A stretch of DNA of 64,000 nucleotides, taken from contig QFPJ01000015.1 in assembly GCA_003241685.1 (NCBI GenBank), positions 1-64,000 of the forward strand, read 5' to 3'. The first letter of the stretch is position 1; the number at the start of each line of letters is the position of its first letter. The position numbers were made by a program, and so were the translations under genes. Source of the DNA: Sphingopyxis macrogoltabida (GTDB taxonomy: Bacteria; Pseudomonadota; Alphaproteobacteria; Sphingomonadales; Sphingomonadaceae). Shown piece after piece: positions 17,916 through 26,528 of the stretch. The notes beneath the pieces were generated by a model. It did no database searches, was not told the DNA's origin, and saw nothing but the letters and a program-made list of their open reading frames with translations.

Positions 17916-20819
17916 TCAGAAGGTGAACTTCACGCCTCCCGTGTAGGCACGTCCGATGAAGTCATAGAGCATGCCGTTCGACGCGCGCGGCTGGATCGTC
18001 GCGCCATTCGGGGCGATCGGCGGATCCTTGTCGAACAGGTTGTTGACGGTGAAATAGAATTCCATCCGCCCACCCAGCGTCGGCGGCGTGTAGCCCAGCG
18101 TCACATCGGTATAGAAACGGGCCGGGATCGACGTATCCTGCGTTGCGACATAGCGCTGCACCTTGTCGAGGTTGCCGGGGCCGATATAGCGTTCCTGAAC
18201 GAACAGCTTGAAGCGTTCGCTGCGATATTCGACGCTGAACTGGCCCGTCCATTTCGCGACACCGGGGATGCTCTGGGACGTGACGACGTTCAGATCGCCG
18301 ACCCGTTCCAGCACGACGCCATTCTGGATCAGGCTGAGCGACCGCGTGTGCGTTGCGAGCAGCCGCAGATTCAGCCGGCCGTTCAGGCCGATCCCGGAGG
18401 TATCGGTCGTATAGCCCAGCTCATAATCCTCGCCCTTGGTCCGCAACTCGGCCAGGTTCGACTGTTTGGTGATGATCGAGTTGAGCGATCCGTCGGGATT
18501 GCGAATGACCTCGGGACAGCTCGTCCCGCAGGCCGCGAGCACGGCCTCGCGGGTCTGCGCGGCGATCACGTCCTTCACCTTGATGTTGAAATAATCGACC
18601 GACGCGGACAGGCCCGGCAGGAAGCGCGGCCGCAGCACGACGCCCAGCGTCAACGAATCCGCCTTTTCCTCCGACAATGCCAGATTGCCCTGGTTCACCT
18701 GGGTGACGGTCACGCGCGCGCCGCCATTGAGCGGATCGTTGACCGGCTGGCCGATGACCGGCGAAGACGGCTGGAAGCGTTCCTGAATGCTGGGTGCCCG
18801 AATGTCGCGCGATCGGGTGACGCGGAACCTGATGTCCTCGACCGGCGCCCAGATCGCACCGGCCTTCCAGGTCACGACACCGCCGACCGAACTGTAATCG
18901 GCGTAGCGGACGGCGCCGTTAACGTCGAGCGCCTGAAAAAAGGGCGTGTCGCGCAGGATCGGCGCCGCGATTTCGATGAAACCTTCGCGGACGCTGAAAT
19001 CGCCCTCATATCCCGCCGCGGGGCTGGAGAAATAGGCCCCCGGCTGGTTGCGCTGCGCCGCCGGATAGCCGCGAATGCCCGTGCCGGTCCGGATGACGTC
19101 ATTGTCGGGGCCGCTCGACTGCTCCGCCGTTTCGCGCCGATATTCCAGACCGACGGCGACATTGACGTCGCCCGCCGGCAGCGAGAACAGCGAACCGCGA
19201 ACGGTGCCCGCCACGACGACCTGATCGATGTCGTAGTTCAGGAAGGTCGTGCGAAGGACATAGTTCAGCCCGTCCGCCGACGGCGCGCCGTCGCCGAAGG
19301 TGTTGATCGGCACACAGCCCTGACCGATCGGCAGGCCCAGGAGAGTCGAACGGCACACGATGCGGCCGCTCGACGGATCCACGACCGCGTCGATCGCATT
19401 ATAGAGATTCTCGATATGCGGATTGTTCGACGTCAGCAGGTCGAAGGTCGATCGGCCATAGGATCCGTAGAGCGAATATTTCCAGCTGCCGCCCAGATCG
19501 CCGTCGATGCCCGCGACCACGCGACGCGTGCGCGTGTTGTTGGTGAAATCCATGTCGCCGAAGTCGAAATTGCTCCGGTTCATCGTGAAGGACTGGATGC
19601 CGTTCGCGGTCATCGTGGCGCGAATGGACGGCGCAAGATAGGCGTTGTCGGCAAAGATGGTCGCGGGGGCGCCGAGGAACTGCCCCGAGTTGAACCCGAA
19701 ATAGTGCGAGCGCAAATGATTGTAATTGCCCTCCACGAACACGGTGTGTCCATCGGCGACATCATAGCTGAGCCGGCCGAAGAAGCTTTTGAGGCGATAG
19801 CCCGCGATCAGGTTGGCGCGGCGGATCGATCCGTCACCGCCGCTCATGGTGGAGGACGACACGTTGACGCCCTGGTTATAGGGCGCCAGCGAACCGCCCG
19901 GCAGGAACTGCATGCGCGCGAGCGGGCACGGCGTCCCCGCGGGCTGGCAGCCCAAGATCACACCGCCCGCGGACGAAGTGGCATCGCGAACATTGGGCGC
20001 GACGATCAGTTCCGGCGACGTCAGGCTCGACCCGATGACCCCCCAGCCGGCTTCCGCCCATTTGCGGCCCCGGTAATCGAGATCGATCCCGTCCTGATTG
20101 AAATAATCGGCGGAAAACAGCACATGACCGCGCCCGTCGGCGAAGCTGGTGCCGCCGGTGACGCTCGCCTTCATGTTGCCCGCGTCGCCGCGCGAGGACA
20201 GGCCGCCCTGCAAATTCAGCTTGAGCCCGGTATAGCGCGTGTCGAGAACGAAGTTCACGGCGCCCGCGACGGCATCCGACCCATAGGCCGCCGATGCGCC
20301 CCCGGTCACGACATCGACGCGCTTCAGCAACCCCTGCGGGATCATGTTGGCATCGACCGCGCCGGTCATCTGGGTGGGCACGACCCGGCGCCCGTCGAGC
20401 AGGATCAGCGTCCGGAAGGGCGACAGCGCGCGCAGCGACAGGAGGTTCGCCGACGCGCCCAGCGTCGTGCCGGCCGAACCCGCGCTCGACGCGCGCGTCG
20501 ATCCCCGGAACGCCGGCAGTTGGCCGACCGCCTCGGCCAGATTGCCGGGCGCCGCGACGGTCAGCTGCTCGCTGGAAACGACCGTGACGGGGGTCGGAGC
20601 GTTCGCGCCATCGGTGATGGTGCGCGATCCGGTGACGATGATGTCGGTGTCGGCGATGGCGGTGTCGGCGGGGGCCGTCGCGGCGCTTTCGGCCGGCAGC
20701 GGCGCCGAATCGCCGACGGCGTCCTGCGCCTGCGCTCCGGTCGCCGTCGCAGCCCAGGCCAAGGCCATGATCGATGCGGCGGAGCCGATGGCTCGGCCGG
20801 GTGTCTTCCTGTTCAACAT
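17916..20819 (-). CDS. TonB-dependent receptor (catabolic, sphingomonad type)
   Basis: This 967-residue outer-membrane receptor starts at MLNRKTPGRAIG, which has GGGGAGAG just upstream; 17 more in-frame codons upstream lack such a site. A signal peptide ends near TGAQAQ. The plug has TVVSSEQLTV, FRTLILLDGRRVVPTQ and VDVVTGGASAAYGSDAVAGA, the pattern of large receptors in sphingomonad and Caulobacter catabolic clusters. The barrel ends in AYTGGVKFTF with a terminal Phe. It lies between the Rieske oxygenase and the FadB-like gene, so it probably imports the oligomeric or aromatic substrate of this operon and not iron. The ligand is not shown. Confidence 0.92.
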   Translation of the reverse strand: MLNRKTPGRAIGSAASIMALAWAATATGAQAQDAVGDSAPLPAESAATAPADTAIADTDIIVTGSRTITDGANAPTPVTVVSSEQLTVAAPGNLAEAVGQLPAFRGSTRASSAGSAGTTLGASANLLSLRALSPFRTLILLDGRRVVPTQMTGAVDANMIPQGLLKRVDVVTGGASAAYGSDAVAGAVNFVLDTRYTGLKLNLQGGLSSRGDAGNMKASVTGGTSFADGRGHVLFSADYFNQDGIDLDYRGRKWAEAGWGVIGSSLTSPELIVAPNVRDATSSAGGVILGCQPAGTPCPLARMQFLPGGSLAPYNQGVNVSSSTMSGGDGSIRRANLIAGYRLKSFFGRLSYDVADGHTVFVEGNYNHLRSHYFGFNSGQFLGAPATIFADNAYLAPSIRATMTANGIQSFTMNRSNFDFGDMDFTNNTRTRRVVAGIDGDLGGSWKYSLYGSYGRSTFDLLTSNNPHIENLYNAIDAVVDPSSGRIVCRSTLLGLPIGQGCVPINTFGDGAPSADGLNYVLRTTFLNYDIDQVVVAGTVRGSLFSLPAGDVNVAVGLEYRRETAEQSSGPDNDVIRTGTGIRGYPAAQRNQPGAYFSSPAAGYEGDFSVREGFIEIAAPILRDTPFFQALDVNGAVRYADYSSVGGVVTWKAGAIWAPVEDIRFRVTRSRDIRAPSIQERFQPSSPVIGQPVNDPLNGGARVTVTQVNQGNLALSEEKADSLTLGVVLRPRFLPGLSASVDYFNIKVKDVIAAQTREAVLAACGTSCPEVIRNPDGSLNSIITKQSNLAELRTKGEDYELGYTTDTSGIGLNGRLNLRLLATHTRSLSLIQNGVVLERVGDLNVVTSQSIPGVAKWTGQFSVEYRSERFKLFVQERYIGPGNLDKVQRYVATQDTSIPARFYTDVTLGYTPPTLGGRMEFYFTVNNLFDKDPPIAPNGATIQPRASNGMLYDFIGRAYTGGVKFTF

Positions 20820-20958
20820 GTCGCTCTCCCCATTATGGCTATCTTGCCATTGTCTCGTTGAAATGGACAAAGCCCGTCCGGCCGGGCAAGCACCGCCTGC
20901 CGGAACATAGGCCTGTCCTGGATTGGCCGGTGCCGGGCAGCCGGCACCGGATCGACGA

Positions 20959-22284
20959 TCAGTCGGCCAGCGCCTTTGCCGCCGGACGCAGGACCGTCTT
21001 CATGTTTTCCTCATAGGCGGCCTGCCACGACTTCTCGACGTCGGCGGTGAAGAACCCCCCGCGGGATTGCAGGAACACTTCGGGGTCCTCCGTGCCCGGC
21101 GGCGGCGTGCCCTGATCGCGATAGGCCAGGGCGGCGCGCAGGATGCGGCGGCGGGTCCGGGCAATCATCAGGTCGGCCTGGGTCAGATGTTCGAACGCAT
21201 GATCGGTAATGCCGCCCATCGATTCGGTGATCGCATGATCCTGAAGATGGATATTTTCCATCCCCGTATAGTTCACCCCGGTGCGCTGGGCCTCGCGGTC
21301 GATCATCCAGTCGTTGGCTTCCACTTCGCGCAGGCGCCAGCGCCCGTACCAGTCGGTGCTGTTCGGGATATAATTGTTGGTCAGGCGATAGCCTTCGTCC
21401 ATGAATTCGCCGTTTTTCTTCGGTCGCGCCTCGCGCTTCAGCGCTTCCTTCCAATAGACGTTGATGAACATCATGCGTTCATCGTCGATCGGCACCCAGG
21501 CGCGTGCGTGCACCGCCTTTTCAAAGATGCCGGCCGGATTCTGCGTCCAGAACGGAAACATGAAATTCGCGGTGCGCCAGTACATTTCGCCGCTCGGCAG
21601 TTGGCGATAGGCGCCATAGCTGGTGCCCCAGGGCGTATCGTTCACTTCATATTTCGGCGCGCGGTCGATGACCGTGGGATAGTAGATATGATCTTCGGGC
21701 AGATCCTCGGGGTTCACCGTGCCGGCGTGAAGGAAGCCGAAATGCGCCGTGTCGATGTCGCCCTCGAGCGCCTGCAACCAGTTGCAGTCGCGATAGACGA
21801 AGTGGATGCTGAGTTCTTCTTCAGGAAGCAGCGTGACCTCGATGTCGGGCAAGGGCGGCGGATTGTCCTGGTTCTGGCCCATATAGACCCAGATCAGCCC
21901 GTTGCGTTCGTGGACCTTATAGGCTTTGGAATGGATTTTCTGACGCACCGTCTCGCCATCTGGAACGCTCGGCATATCGACGCACTTGCCTTCGGCATCG
22001 AATTTCCAGCCGTGATAGACGCAGCGCAGGCCGCCTTCCTCGTTCCGGCCGAGGAACAGCGAGGCGCAGCGGTGCGGACAGCGATGGTCCATGATGCCGA
22101 CCTTGCCGTTTGTGTCGCGGAAAGCGAGCAGCTTTTCGCCCATGAGCGGCAGGCGCATGGGATCGCCATCGGCCGTGAGCTCGGACGACATGGCGCAAGG
22201 AATCCAATATTGACGCATGAATTCGCCCATGACCGTACCCGGTCCAACGCGTGTCAAATTAATCGAATCTTCCTCAATCGACAT
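20959..22284 (-). CDS. Rieske non-haem iron oxygenase, alpha subunit (phthalate-dioxygenase/LigXa-like)
   Basis: This 441-residue oxygenase hydroxylates or O-demethylates an aromatic substrate with O2. The Rieske 2Fe-2S ligands are Cys69, His71, Cys88 and His91 (RCPHRC and CVYHGW). The catalytic iron motif is DIDTAHFGFLH with His181 and His186. The C-terminal part resembles LigXa and phthalate 4,5-dioxygenase more than naphthalene-type enzymes, and there is no beta-subunit gene, fitting an alpha-only class IA oxygenase. Its reductase is presumably the VanB-type gene at the far end of the operon. It is the first gene of that series. O-demethylation of a methoxy-aromatic is my best guess. Confidence 0.93.
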   Translation of the reverse strand: MSIEEDSINLTRVGPGTVMGEFMRQYWIPCAMSSELTADGDPMRLPLMGEKLLAFRDTNGKVGIMDHRCPHRCASLFLGRNEEGGLRCVYHGWKFDAEGKCVDMPSVPDGETVRQKIHSKAYKVHERNGLIWVYMGQNQDNPPPLPDIEVTLLPEEELSIHFVYRDCNWLQALEGDIDTAHFGFLHAGTVNPEDLPEDHIYYPTVIDRAPKYEVNDTPWGTSYGAYRQLPSGEMYWRTANFMFPFWTQNPAGIFEKAVHARAWVPIDDERMMFINVYWKEALKREARPKKNGEFMDEGYRLTNNYIPNSTDWYGRWRLREVEANDWMIDREAQRTGVNYTGMENIHLQDHAITESMGGITDHAFEHLTQADLMIARTRRRILRAALAYRDQGTPPPGTEDPEVFLQSRGGFFTADVEKSWQAAYEENMKTVLRPAAKALAD

Positions 22285-22391
22285 CTCGTCTCTCCCTATT
22301 TCCTTGGAAGCAAATTTCCCTTGAATCCGGCTATGAAGTCAATATCTTCGACCATTGCGTTTAAGGCGCCGATATAAGATAATTGAAATTC

Positions 22392-22411
22392 ATACCGTTG
22401 TTACCTGGTAT
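22392..22411. promoter_or_regulatory. Short dyad upstream of the Rieske operon
   Basis: ATACC and GGTAT form a perfect 5-bp inverted repeat with a 10-bp spacer in the 178-bp region between the Rieske operon and the end of the quinone reductase gene. The region is AT-richer than its surroundings and is the likely promoter area for the long minus-strand series. The dyad could bind a dimeric regulator such as a LysR protein. Evidence is position and symmetry only. Confidence 0.25.
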
Positions 22412-22462
22412 CACCCTTGTGATTTTGTTCGGCTAATCCGCGCTTCGCGCGGTATCGTCCAA

Positions 22463-23461
22463 TCATTTTAGCGTAACGACCAGCTTGCCGCTCGCCGCCC
22501 GCTCAGCGAGCGCCGCGATCGCGTCGCCGCCCCGATCGAGGGGGAAGGTGGCGGTAACGTGCGGGGCAATCTTGCCTTCGCTCCACCAGTCGAGGAGGCG
22601 GGCGATATGAGCGCGGTTCCGGTCGGGCGCCCGCGCGGCAAAGGCTCCCCAGAAGACGCCGCACACGTCACAGCTTTTCAGCAACGTGAGATTCAGCGGC
22701 AGGCGCGGGATACCCGCCGGAAAACCGACGACCAGATAACGCCCCTCCCAGGCGATGGAGCGCACTGCCGGCTCGCAATAATCGCCGCCGACAGCATCAT
22801 AGACGACATCGGCGCCGGCGCTGCCCACGGCGGCCTTGAACTGGTCCGCAAGCGCCTTGGAGGCTCCCTTGTCGAGCGGCTGATGCGGATAGACGATAAC
22901 ATCGTGGGCGCCGGCCGAGCGGACCAGCTTCGCCTTTTCCTCGCTGGAAACGGCGCCGATCACGCGCGCGCCGAGCGCCTTGCCGATTTCGACCGCCGCC
23001 AAGCCTACCCCACCGGCCGCGCCCAGGACCAGCAGCGTCTCTCCGGCCTGAAGCCTGCCGCGATCGACGAGCGCGTGAATGCTGGTGCCATAGGTCAGCA
23101 GTAAGGCCGAACCGGACACGAAATCCTTGTCGGCGGGCAGGTGGTAGCTGTTGGCCGCGTCGATCGCGACCTGCTCCGCCAGGCCGCCCACCCCCGGCGC
23201 CCCGAACACGCGATCGCCGATGCTGAAATCCTTGACGTCCGCCCCGACGGCGGCAACGACGCCCGCCACTTCTCCGCCCGGCGCGAAAGGCCGCGGCGGA
23301 CGCATCTGATATTGGTCGACGATCAACAATGTGTCGGGGTAGTTGATCGCGCACGCATGCACATCGACCAGTATCTGGTCCGGTGCCGGGCTCGGCGCAG
23401 CCAATTCGCCGATCCGAAGCGTTTCGGGTCCACCTGTTTCGACCGACAATAATGCCTTCAT
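22463..23461 (-). CDS. NADPH:quinone oxidoreductase-like (zinc-free MDR family)
   Basis: This roughly 332-residue medium-chain reductase starts best at MKALLSVETGG, with GAGG nine bases upstream; five further codons upstream are possible. The N-terminal GroES-like domain lacks the structural zinc cysteines. The Rossmann motif VLGAAGGVGLAAVEIGKALG is typical of quinone or enoyl-thioester reductases, followed by the DVVYDAVGGDY strand. It lies 39 bp after ligU on the same strand, the last gene of the ligK-ligU unit. It may reduce an unsaturated or quinonoid intermediate of the aromatic pathway, but many of these proteins are orphan reductases. Confidence 0.88.
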   Translation of the reverse strand: MKALLSVETGGPETLRIGELAAPSPAPDQILVDVHACAINYPDTLLIVDQYQMRPPRPFAPGGEVAGVVAAVGADVKDFSIGDRVFGAPGVGGLAEQVAIDAANSYHLPADKDFVSGSALLLTYGTSIHALVDRGRLQAGETLLVLGAAGGVGLAAVEIGKALGARVIGAVSSEEKAKLVRSAGAHDVIVYPHQPLDKGASKALADQFKAAVGSAGADVVYDAVGGDYCEPAVRSIAWEGRYLVVGFPAGIPRLPLNLTLLKSCDVCGVFWGAFAARAPDRNRAHIARLLDWWSEGKIAPHVTATFPLDRGGDAIAALAERAASGKLVVTLK

Positions 23462-23500
23462 TTCATCCATCCTCATTGCGTGATTTTCCGATACCGCCGG

Positions 23501-24544
23501 TCAGCCGAACAATGTGCCGTCCATCAGCTTGCGCGCCGACCGGACCAGCCCGGCGCTCGCGACACAGCCGGCGGCATCCAAGTTGAGTATGCAATCCATC
23601 ATTCCCGAAGGATGCTCGATCGCCATTTGCCGCCGCGAACCGCTGCCCACCCGGGCCAGCGGGGCGACCACGCTTTCGGGCAGTAGAGCGGCGGTCGCCA
23701 CGGTTACGGCCGCCAGAACCCCCACCGATCGGTGCGCCCGGTGCGGGATGAAGCTGCGAACGCAAAGCCCGCCGTCCTTTTGCGGCGGCGCGACCAGCAT
23801 GATCTTGGGAACGGGCTTTTCCGCGACATCGCCCAGCCCCATGAGCACCCCAGCCTCAAGGCGGACGGCTTCGATCCGCTGCCGCAGCCGGTCGTTCGCC
23901 TCGAGTTCTTCGGGGTCTTCATAGCCGGTGACGCCCAGCGCCGCGGCCGTCAGAATGACGCAGGGCATGCCATTGTCGATCAGCGTGCACGCAATGTCGT
24001 CGATCGCCTGAACCGCCTTGCCGGTCGGCAGAAGCTGTCCGCATTTGCTGCCGGCGATGTCGCGAAATTCGATCTCGACCTCGATACCGCTTTCCAGGCT
24101 GACAGCTTCGCCATACCGCAGTTGTCCGCCGGGGGTGGCCACGCGAAGGTTCGCGATCGCTCCGCTGTTGACCTGCAGGACCCGTGCTTCGGTCAGGCCG
24201 TCGGCCGCGTCGATCAATCCTCGTTCGATCGCAAAGGGCAGAACGCCCGCGAGCATGTTGCCGCAATTCTGATCATCGGCCACCCGGCCGCTGTCCGGTA
24301 CAACTTGCAAAAAATAATAATCCAGATCGACGTCGCGCCGGGCACTTTTTTCCACGATCGCGACCTTCGAAGTCAGGGGATGTCCGCCCCCCATGCCGTC
24401 CGTCTGGGCGGAATCCGGCGACCCCATTGCGCGCGCCAGCCACGCGTTTCGCGCGGCGGCATCGCGCGGCAGGTCCGACGCCAGAAAGAAGCCCCCCTTC
24501 GACGTGCCGCCGCGCATCCACATGCAGCGCACGCCTTCAGACAT
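23501..24544 (-). CDS. ligU: 4-Oxalomesaconate tautomerase (PrpF/GalD family)
   Basis: This 347-residue protein isomerises a double bond of 4-oxalomesaconate so that it can be hydrated. It opens with [13 protein letters not shown], the PrpF-family signature, then [32 protein letters not shown] and a second half with [15 protein letters not shown]. Both diaminopimelate-epimerase-like halves are present. I prefer LigU to the 2-methylaconitate isomerase PrpF because the ATG overlaps ligK and ligJ is nearby, while no prpC or acnD is present. The start MSEGVRC overlaps the last codons of ligK by 8 bp. High confidence on family; pathway from context. Confidence 0.9.
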   Translation of the reverse strand: MSEGVRCMWMRGGTSKGGFFLASDLPRDAAARNAWLARAMGSPDSAQTDGMGGGHPLTSKVAIVEKSARRDVDLDYYFLQVVPDSGRVADDQNCGNMLAGVLPFAIERGLIDAADGLTEARVLQVNSGAIANLRVATPGGQLRYGEAVSLESGIEVEIEFRDIAGSKCGQLLPTGKAVQAIDDIACTLIDNGMPCVILTAAALGVTGYEDPEELEANDRLRQRIEAVRLEAGVLMGLGDVAEKPVPKIMLVAPPQKDGGLCVRSFIPHRAHRSVGVLAAVTVATAALLPESVVAPLARVGSGSRRQMAIEHPSGMMDCILNLDAAGCVASAGLVRSARKLMDGTLFG

Positions 24545-25211
24545 AGCGCAAACCTCGTGCGGCGAGTTCGTCGCGCATCGCGTAGATATCGAGCCCGAGT
24601 TCGCCGGCGGCCAGGCGCGCGCGCTTTTCCTCTTCGCGTTCGATGCGCCGCGCCGCCGCGGCGGCAACCTGTGCGGCATGTTCGGCCGCGACGATGCAAA
24701 CCCCGTCGTCGTCGGCGACCACGACGTCGCCCGCGGCAACCAGCGCGCCCGCGCAGACCAGCGGCACGTTGACCGAACCAAGCGTCGCCTTCACCGTGCC
24801 TTGCGCCGATACCGCACGCGACCAGACGGGAAAGCCCATAGCGGTCAGTTCGCGAACATCGCGCACGCCCGCCTCAATCACCAGCCCGGCGCAGCCCCTG
24901 GCTCGCGCCGAAACCGCGAGCAATTCACCGAAATAACCGTCACTACAGGGACTGGTGGGCGCCACGATCAGGATGTCGCCGGCTGCCACCTGCTCGATCG
25001 CCACGTGCAGCATCCAATTGTCGCCGGGCGGGACCGACACGGTGATCGCAGAGCCGGCGATCCGTGCCCCCGGGAACAGCGGCCGCATATAAGGTTGCAA
25101 CAATCCTGTGCGCCCCTGCGACTCGTGCACGGTCGAGACACCGGCCTTGCCCAGCGCGGCGACGACATCGGCGTCGGCGCGCCTCACATCGCGAACGACT
25201 ATCCCAGCCAT
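24537..25211 (-). CDS. ligK: 4-Carboxy-4-hydroxy-2-oxoadipate aldolase / oxaloacetate decarboxylase
   Basis: This 224-residue RraA-fold class II aldolase splits 4-carboxy-4-hydroxy-2-oxoadipate into pyruvate and oxaloacetate, the last step of protocatechuate and gallate 4,5-cleavage. Diagnostic stretches are [49 protein letters not shown] and [12 protein letters not shown], ending in LAARGLRYV; these closely match LigK of Sphingobium as I remember it. The metal site acids lie around EAGVRD. It is the first gene of a minus-strand unit with ligU and a quinone reductase, divergent from the LysR gene. Very sure of the function. Confidence 0.95.
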   Translation of the reverse strand: MAGIVVRDVRRADADVVAALGKAGVSTVHESQGRTGLLQPYMRPLFPGARIAGSAITVSVPPGDNWMLHVAIEQVAAGDILIVAPTSPCSDGYFGELLAVSARARGCAGLVIEAGVRDVRELTAMGFPVWSRAVSAQGTVKATLGSVNVPLVCAGALVAAGDVVVADDDGVCIVAAEHAAQVAAAAARRIEREEEKRARLAAGELGLDIYAMRDELAARGLRYV

Positions 25212-25294
25212 AGATTTTTCTCTCCCTCAATCCTTACAGGGAAGAGCTTGTCGCCGGGACGCGCAAGTGAGAAGTAGGATAAAGATATAATATT

Positions 25295-25303
25295 TTACGA
25301 ATC
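25295..25303. promoter_or_regulatory. Candidate LysR operator motif, copy 1
   Basis: The 9-mer TTACGAATC lies in an AT-rich divergent intergenic region between ligK and the LysR gene, 9 bp from the LysR ATG. The same 9-mer in reverse orientation, GATTCGTAA, recurs at the end of the LysR gene just before the DUF1932-ligJ unit. An AT-rich partial dyad (TATAATATTTTA) adjoins it. A LysR-type regulator reading its own promoter and its target promoter would need such paired sites. Confidence 0.35.
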
Positions 25304-25312
25304 GGGAGAAAT

Positions 25313-26464
25313 ATGGATTCGCTGCAGCTCAACCTGCGCCACCTCCGCGCACTCCATTCGATCGTCCGCCTCGGCAGCATCAGCGCGGCGGCGCTCGACA
25401 TCCACCTTACCCAGCCCGCGATCACCCAGGGGATTGCGCGGCTCGAGGCTGCGATCGGTGCGCCGCTGTTCGACCGGCGCGCCAATGGCATGGAACCGCG
25501 TGCCTCCGCAATCATCCTGTCCGACCGGGTGGAAACCGCTCTGAAGCTCGTGAACAACCGGCGCGTCACCAGCACCCAGATGCGCGCGTTCAACTATCTG
25601 GCGCGCACCGGAAGCTATACCGCCGCCGCGGCGGCGAGCGGGGTCAGTCAGGCGTCGCTTCATCGGTCGGTTTCGGATTTGTCGCTGGCCTATGGTTTTG
25701 CGCTCGTCGAACGACGGGGCCGCGGCCTTGCCCTGACGGCGAAGGGCCGCGAAATTGCGCGGCGGTTTTCGCTGGCAAGAGCGGAACTGGACGCGGGCCT
25801 CGACGAAATCGCCACGCTTGGCGGGCAGGAGACGGGACATATCGCACTGGGCGCGATGCCGCTGGCGCGGGCGCTGGTGCTGCCCCGCGTCATGGCGAAA
25901 TATCACGAAATCCATCCCGACGTCCGCTTCGTCGTGATGGAAGGGTCGCATACCGAACTTATCGGACCGTTGCGGGACGGCGAACTGAGCATCATTGTCG
26001 GAGCGTTGCGGGGCGGATCGGCCGGCCCCGACCTTATCGAAAAACCGCTGTTCGTCGATGAGCCGGTGGTTATCGCGAGCGCGGACCATCCGCTCGCCGG
26101 CCGCGCGGCCTCCATCGAGGAACTGGCCCGCTACCCCTGGGTCATGCCGGGAACCCATGCGCCGTTGCGAACAAGCTGGGAGCAATGGTTCGTCGACGCC
26201 GGGCAAGCCGTCCCCACCGTTCCGATCGAATGCGGATCGGTCATCATCATCCGGCAACTGCTCATGGACGGCAATTTCCTGACATTGCTGTCGCGCAATC
26301 AGGTCAATCTGGAACTGGACGCGGGACGGCTGGCCCGCGTCGACACCCGGCTGGGCATTCGCAGGTCGATCGGCATGACGTGCCGCGCGGAATGGAATCC
26401 GACCCGCCTCCAGCGCGCCTTCATCGAGCTTCTGGAGCAGGAGATTCCGATAATTGATTCGTAA
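25313..26464 (+). CDS. LysR-type regulator with two tandem HTH domains
   Basis: This 383-residue regulator is about 80 residues longer than usual. Residues 6-66 form a LysR winged helix (HSIVRLGSISAAALDIHLTQ). Residues 86-147 form a second one (MRAFNYLARTGSYTAAAAAS, then VSQASLHRSVSDLSLAYG and LTAKGREIARR). A normal substrate-binding domain follows from about 175 (HIALGAMPLARALVLPRVMA). Being divergent from ligK-ligU and upstream of ligJ, it most likely controls the 4-oxalomesaconate pathway, like LigR in Sphingobium. The inducer might be a pathway carboxylate. The duplicated domain is clear in the sequence; its effect is unknown. Confidence 0.92.
   Translation: MDSLQLNLRHLRALHSIVRLGSISAAALDIHLTQPAITQGIARLEAAIGAPLFDRRANGMEPRASAIILSDRVETALKLVNNRRVTSTQMRAFNYLARTGSYTAAAAASGVSQASLHRSVSDLSLAYGFALVERRGRGLALTAKGREIARRFSLARAELDAGLDEIATLGGQETGHIALGAMPLARALVLPRVMAKYHEIHPDVRFVVMEGSHTELIGPLRDGELSIIVGALRGGSAGPDLIEKPLFVDEPVVIASADHPLAGRAASIEELARYPWVMPGTHAPLRTSWEQWFVDAGQAVPTVPIECGSVIIIRQLLMDGNFLTLLSRNQVNLELDAGRLARVDTRLGIRRSIGMTCRAEWNPTRLQRAFIELLEQEIPIIDS
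26456..26464. promoter_or_regulatory. Candidate LysR operator motif, copy 2
   Basis: GATTCGTAA includes the LysR stop codon and is followed by TATCCTATAG, about 65 bp before the DUF1932 gene. It is an exact inverted copy of the 9-mer in the ligK/LysR divergent promoter. Because it codes for the last residues of the regulator, coincidence remains possible. Confidence 0.3.
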
Positions 26465-26528
26465 TATCCTATAGCTCCCGCCCTCATTGAATTCGCAGCG
26501 CCGTCCATCCGTGCGCTAATTCCGGCGG

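Noticed and set aside
17907..20861. A 984-codon open frame on the plus strand opposite the TonB receptor gene.
   Set aside because: It mirrors the receptor gene codon by codon, has Arg/Asp/Gly-rich low-quality sequence and no family pattern. Long antisense frames are expected in DNA of this GC content.
22438..22452. Stem CCGCGC-TTC-GCGCGG downstream of the quinone reductase gene.
   Set aside because: Only six base pairs with no T run on the relevant strand; too weak to annotate.
23501..24544. 2-Methylaconitate isomerase PrpF of the methylcitrate cycle.
   Set aside because: No prpB, prpC or acnD nearby, while ligK overlaps the gene; LigU fits better.
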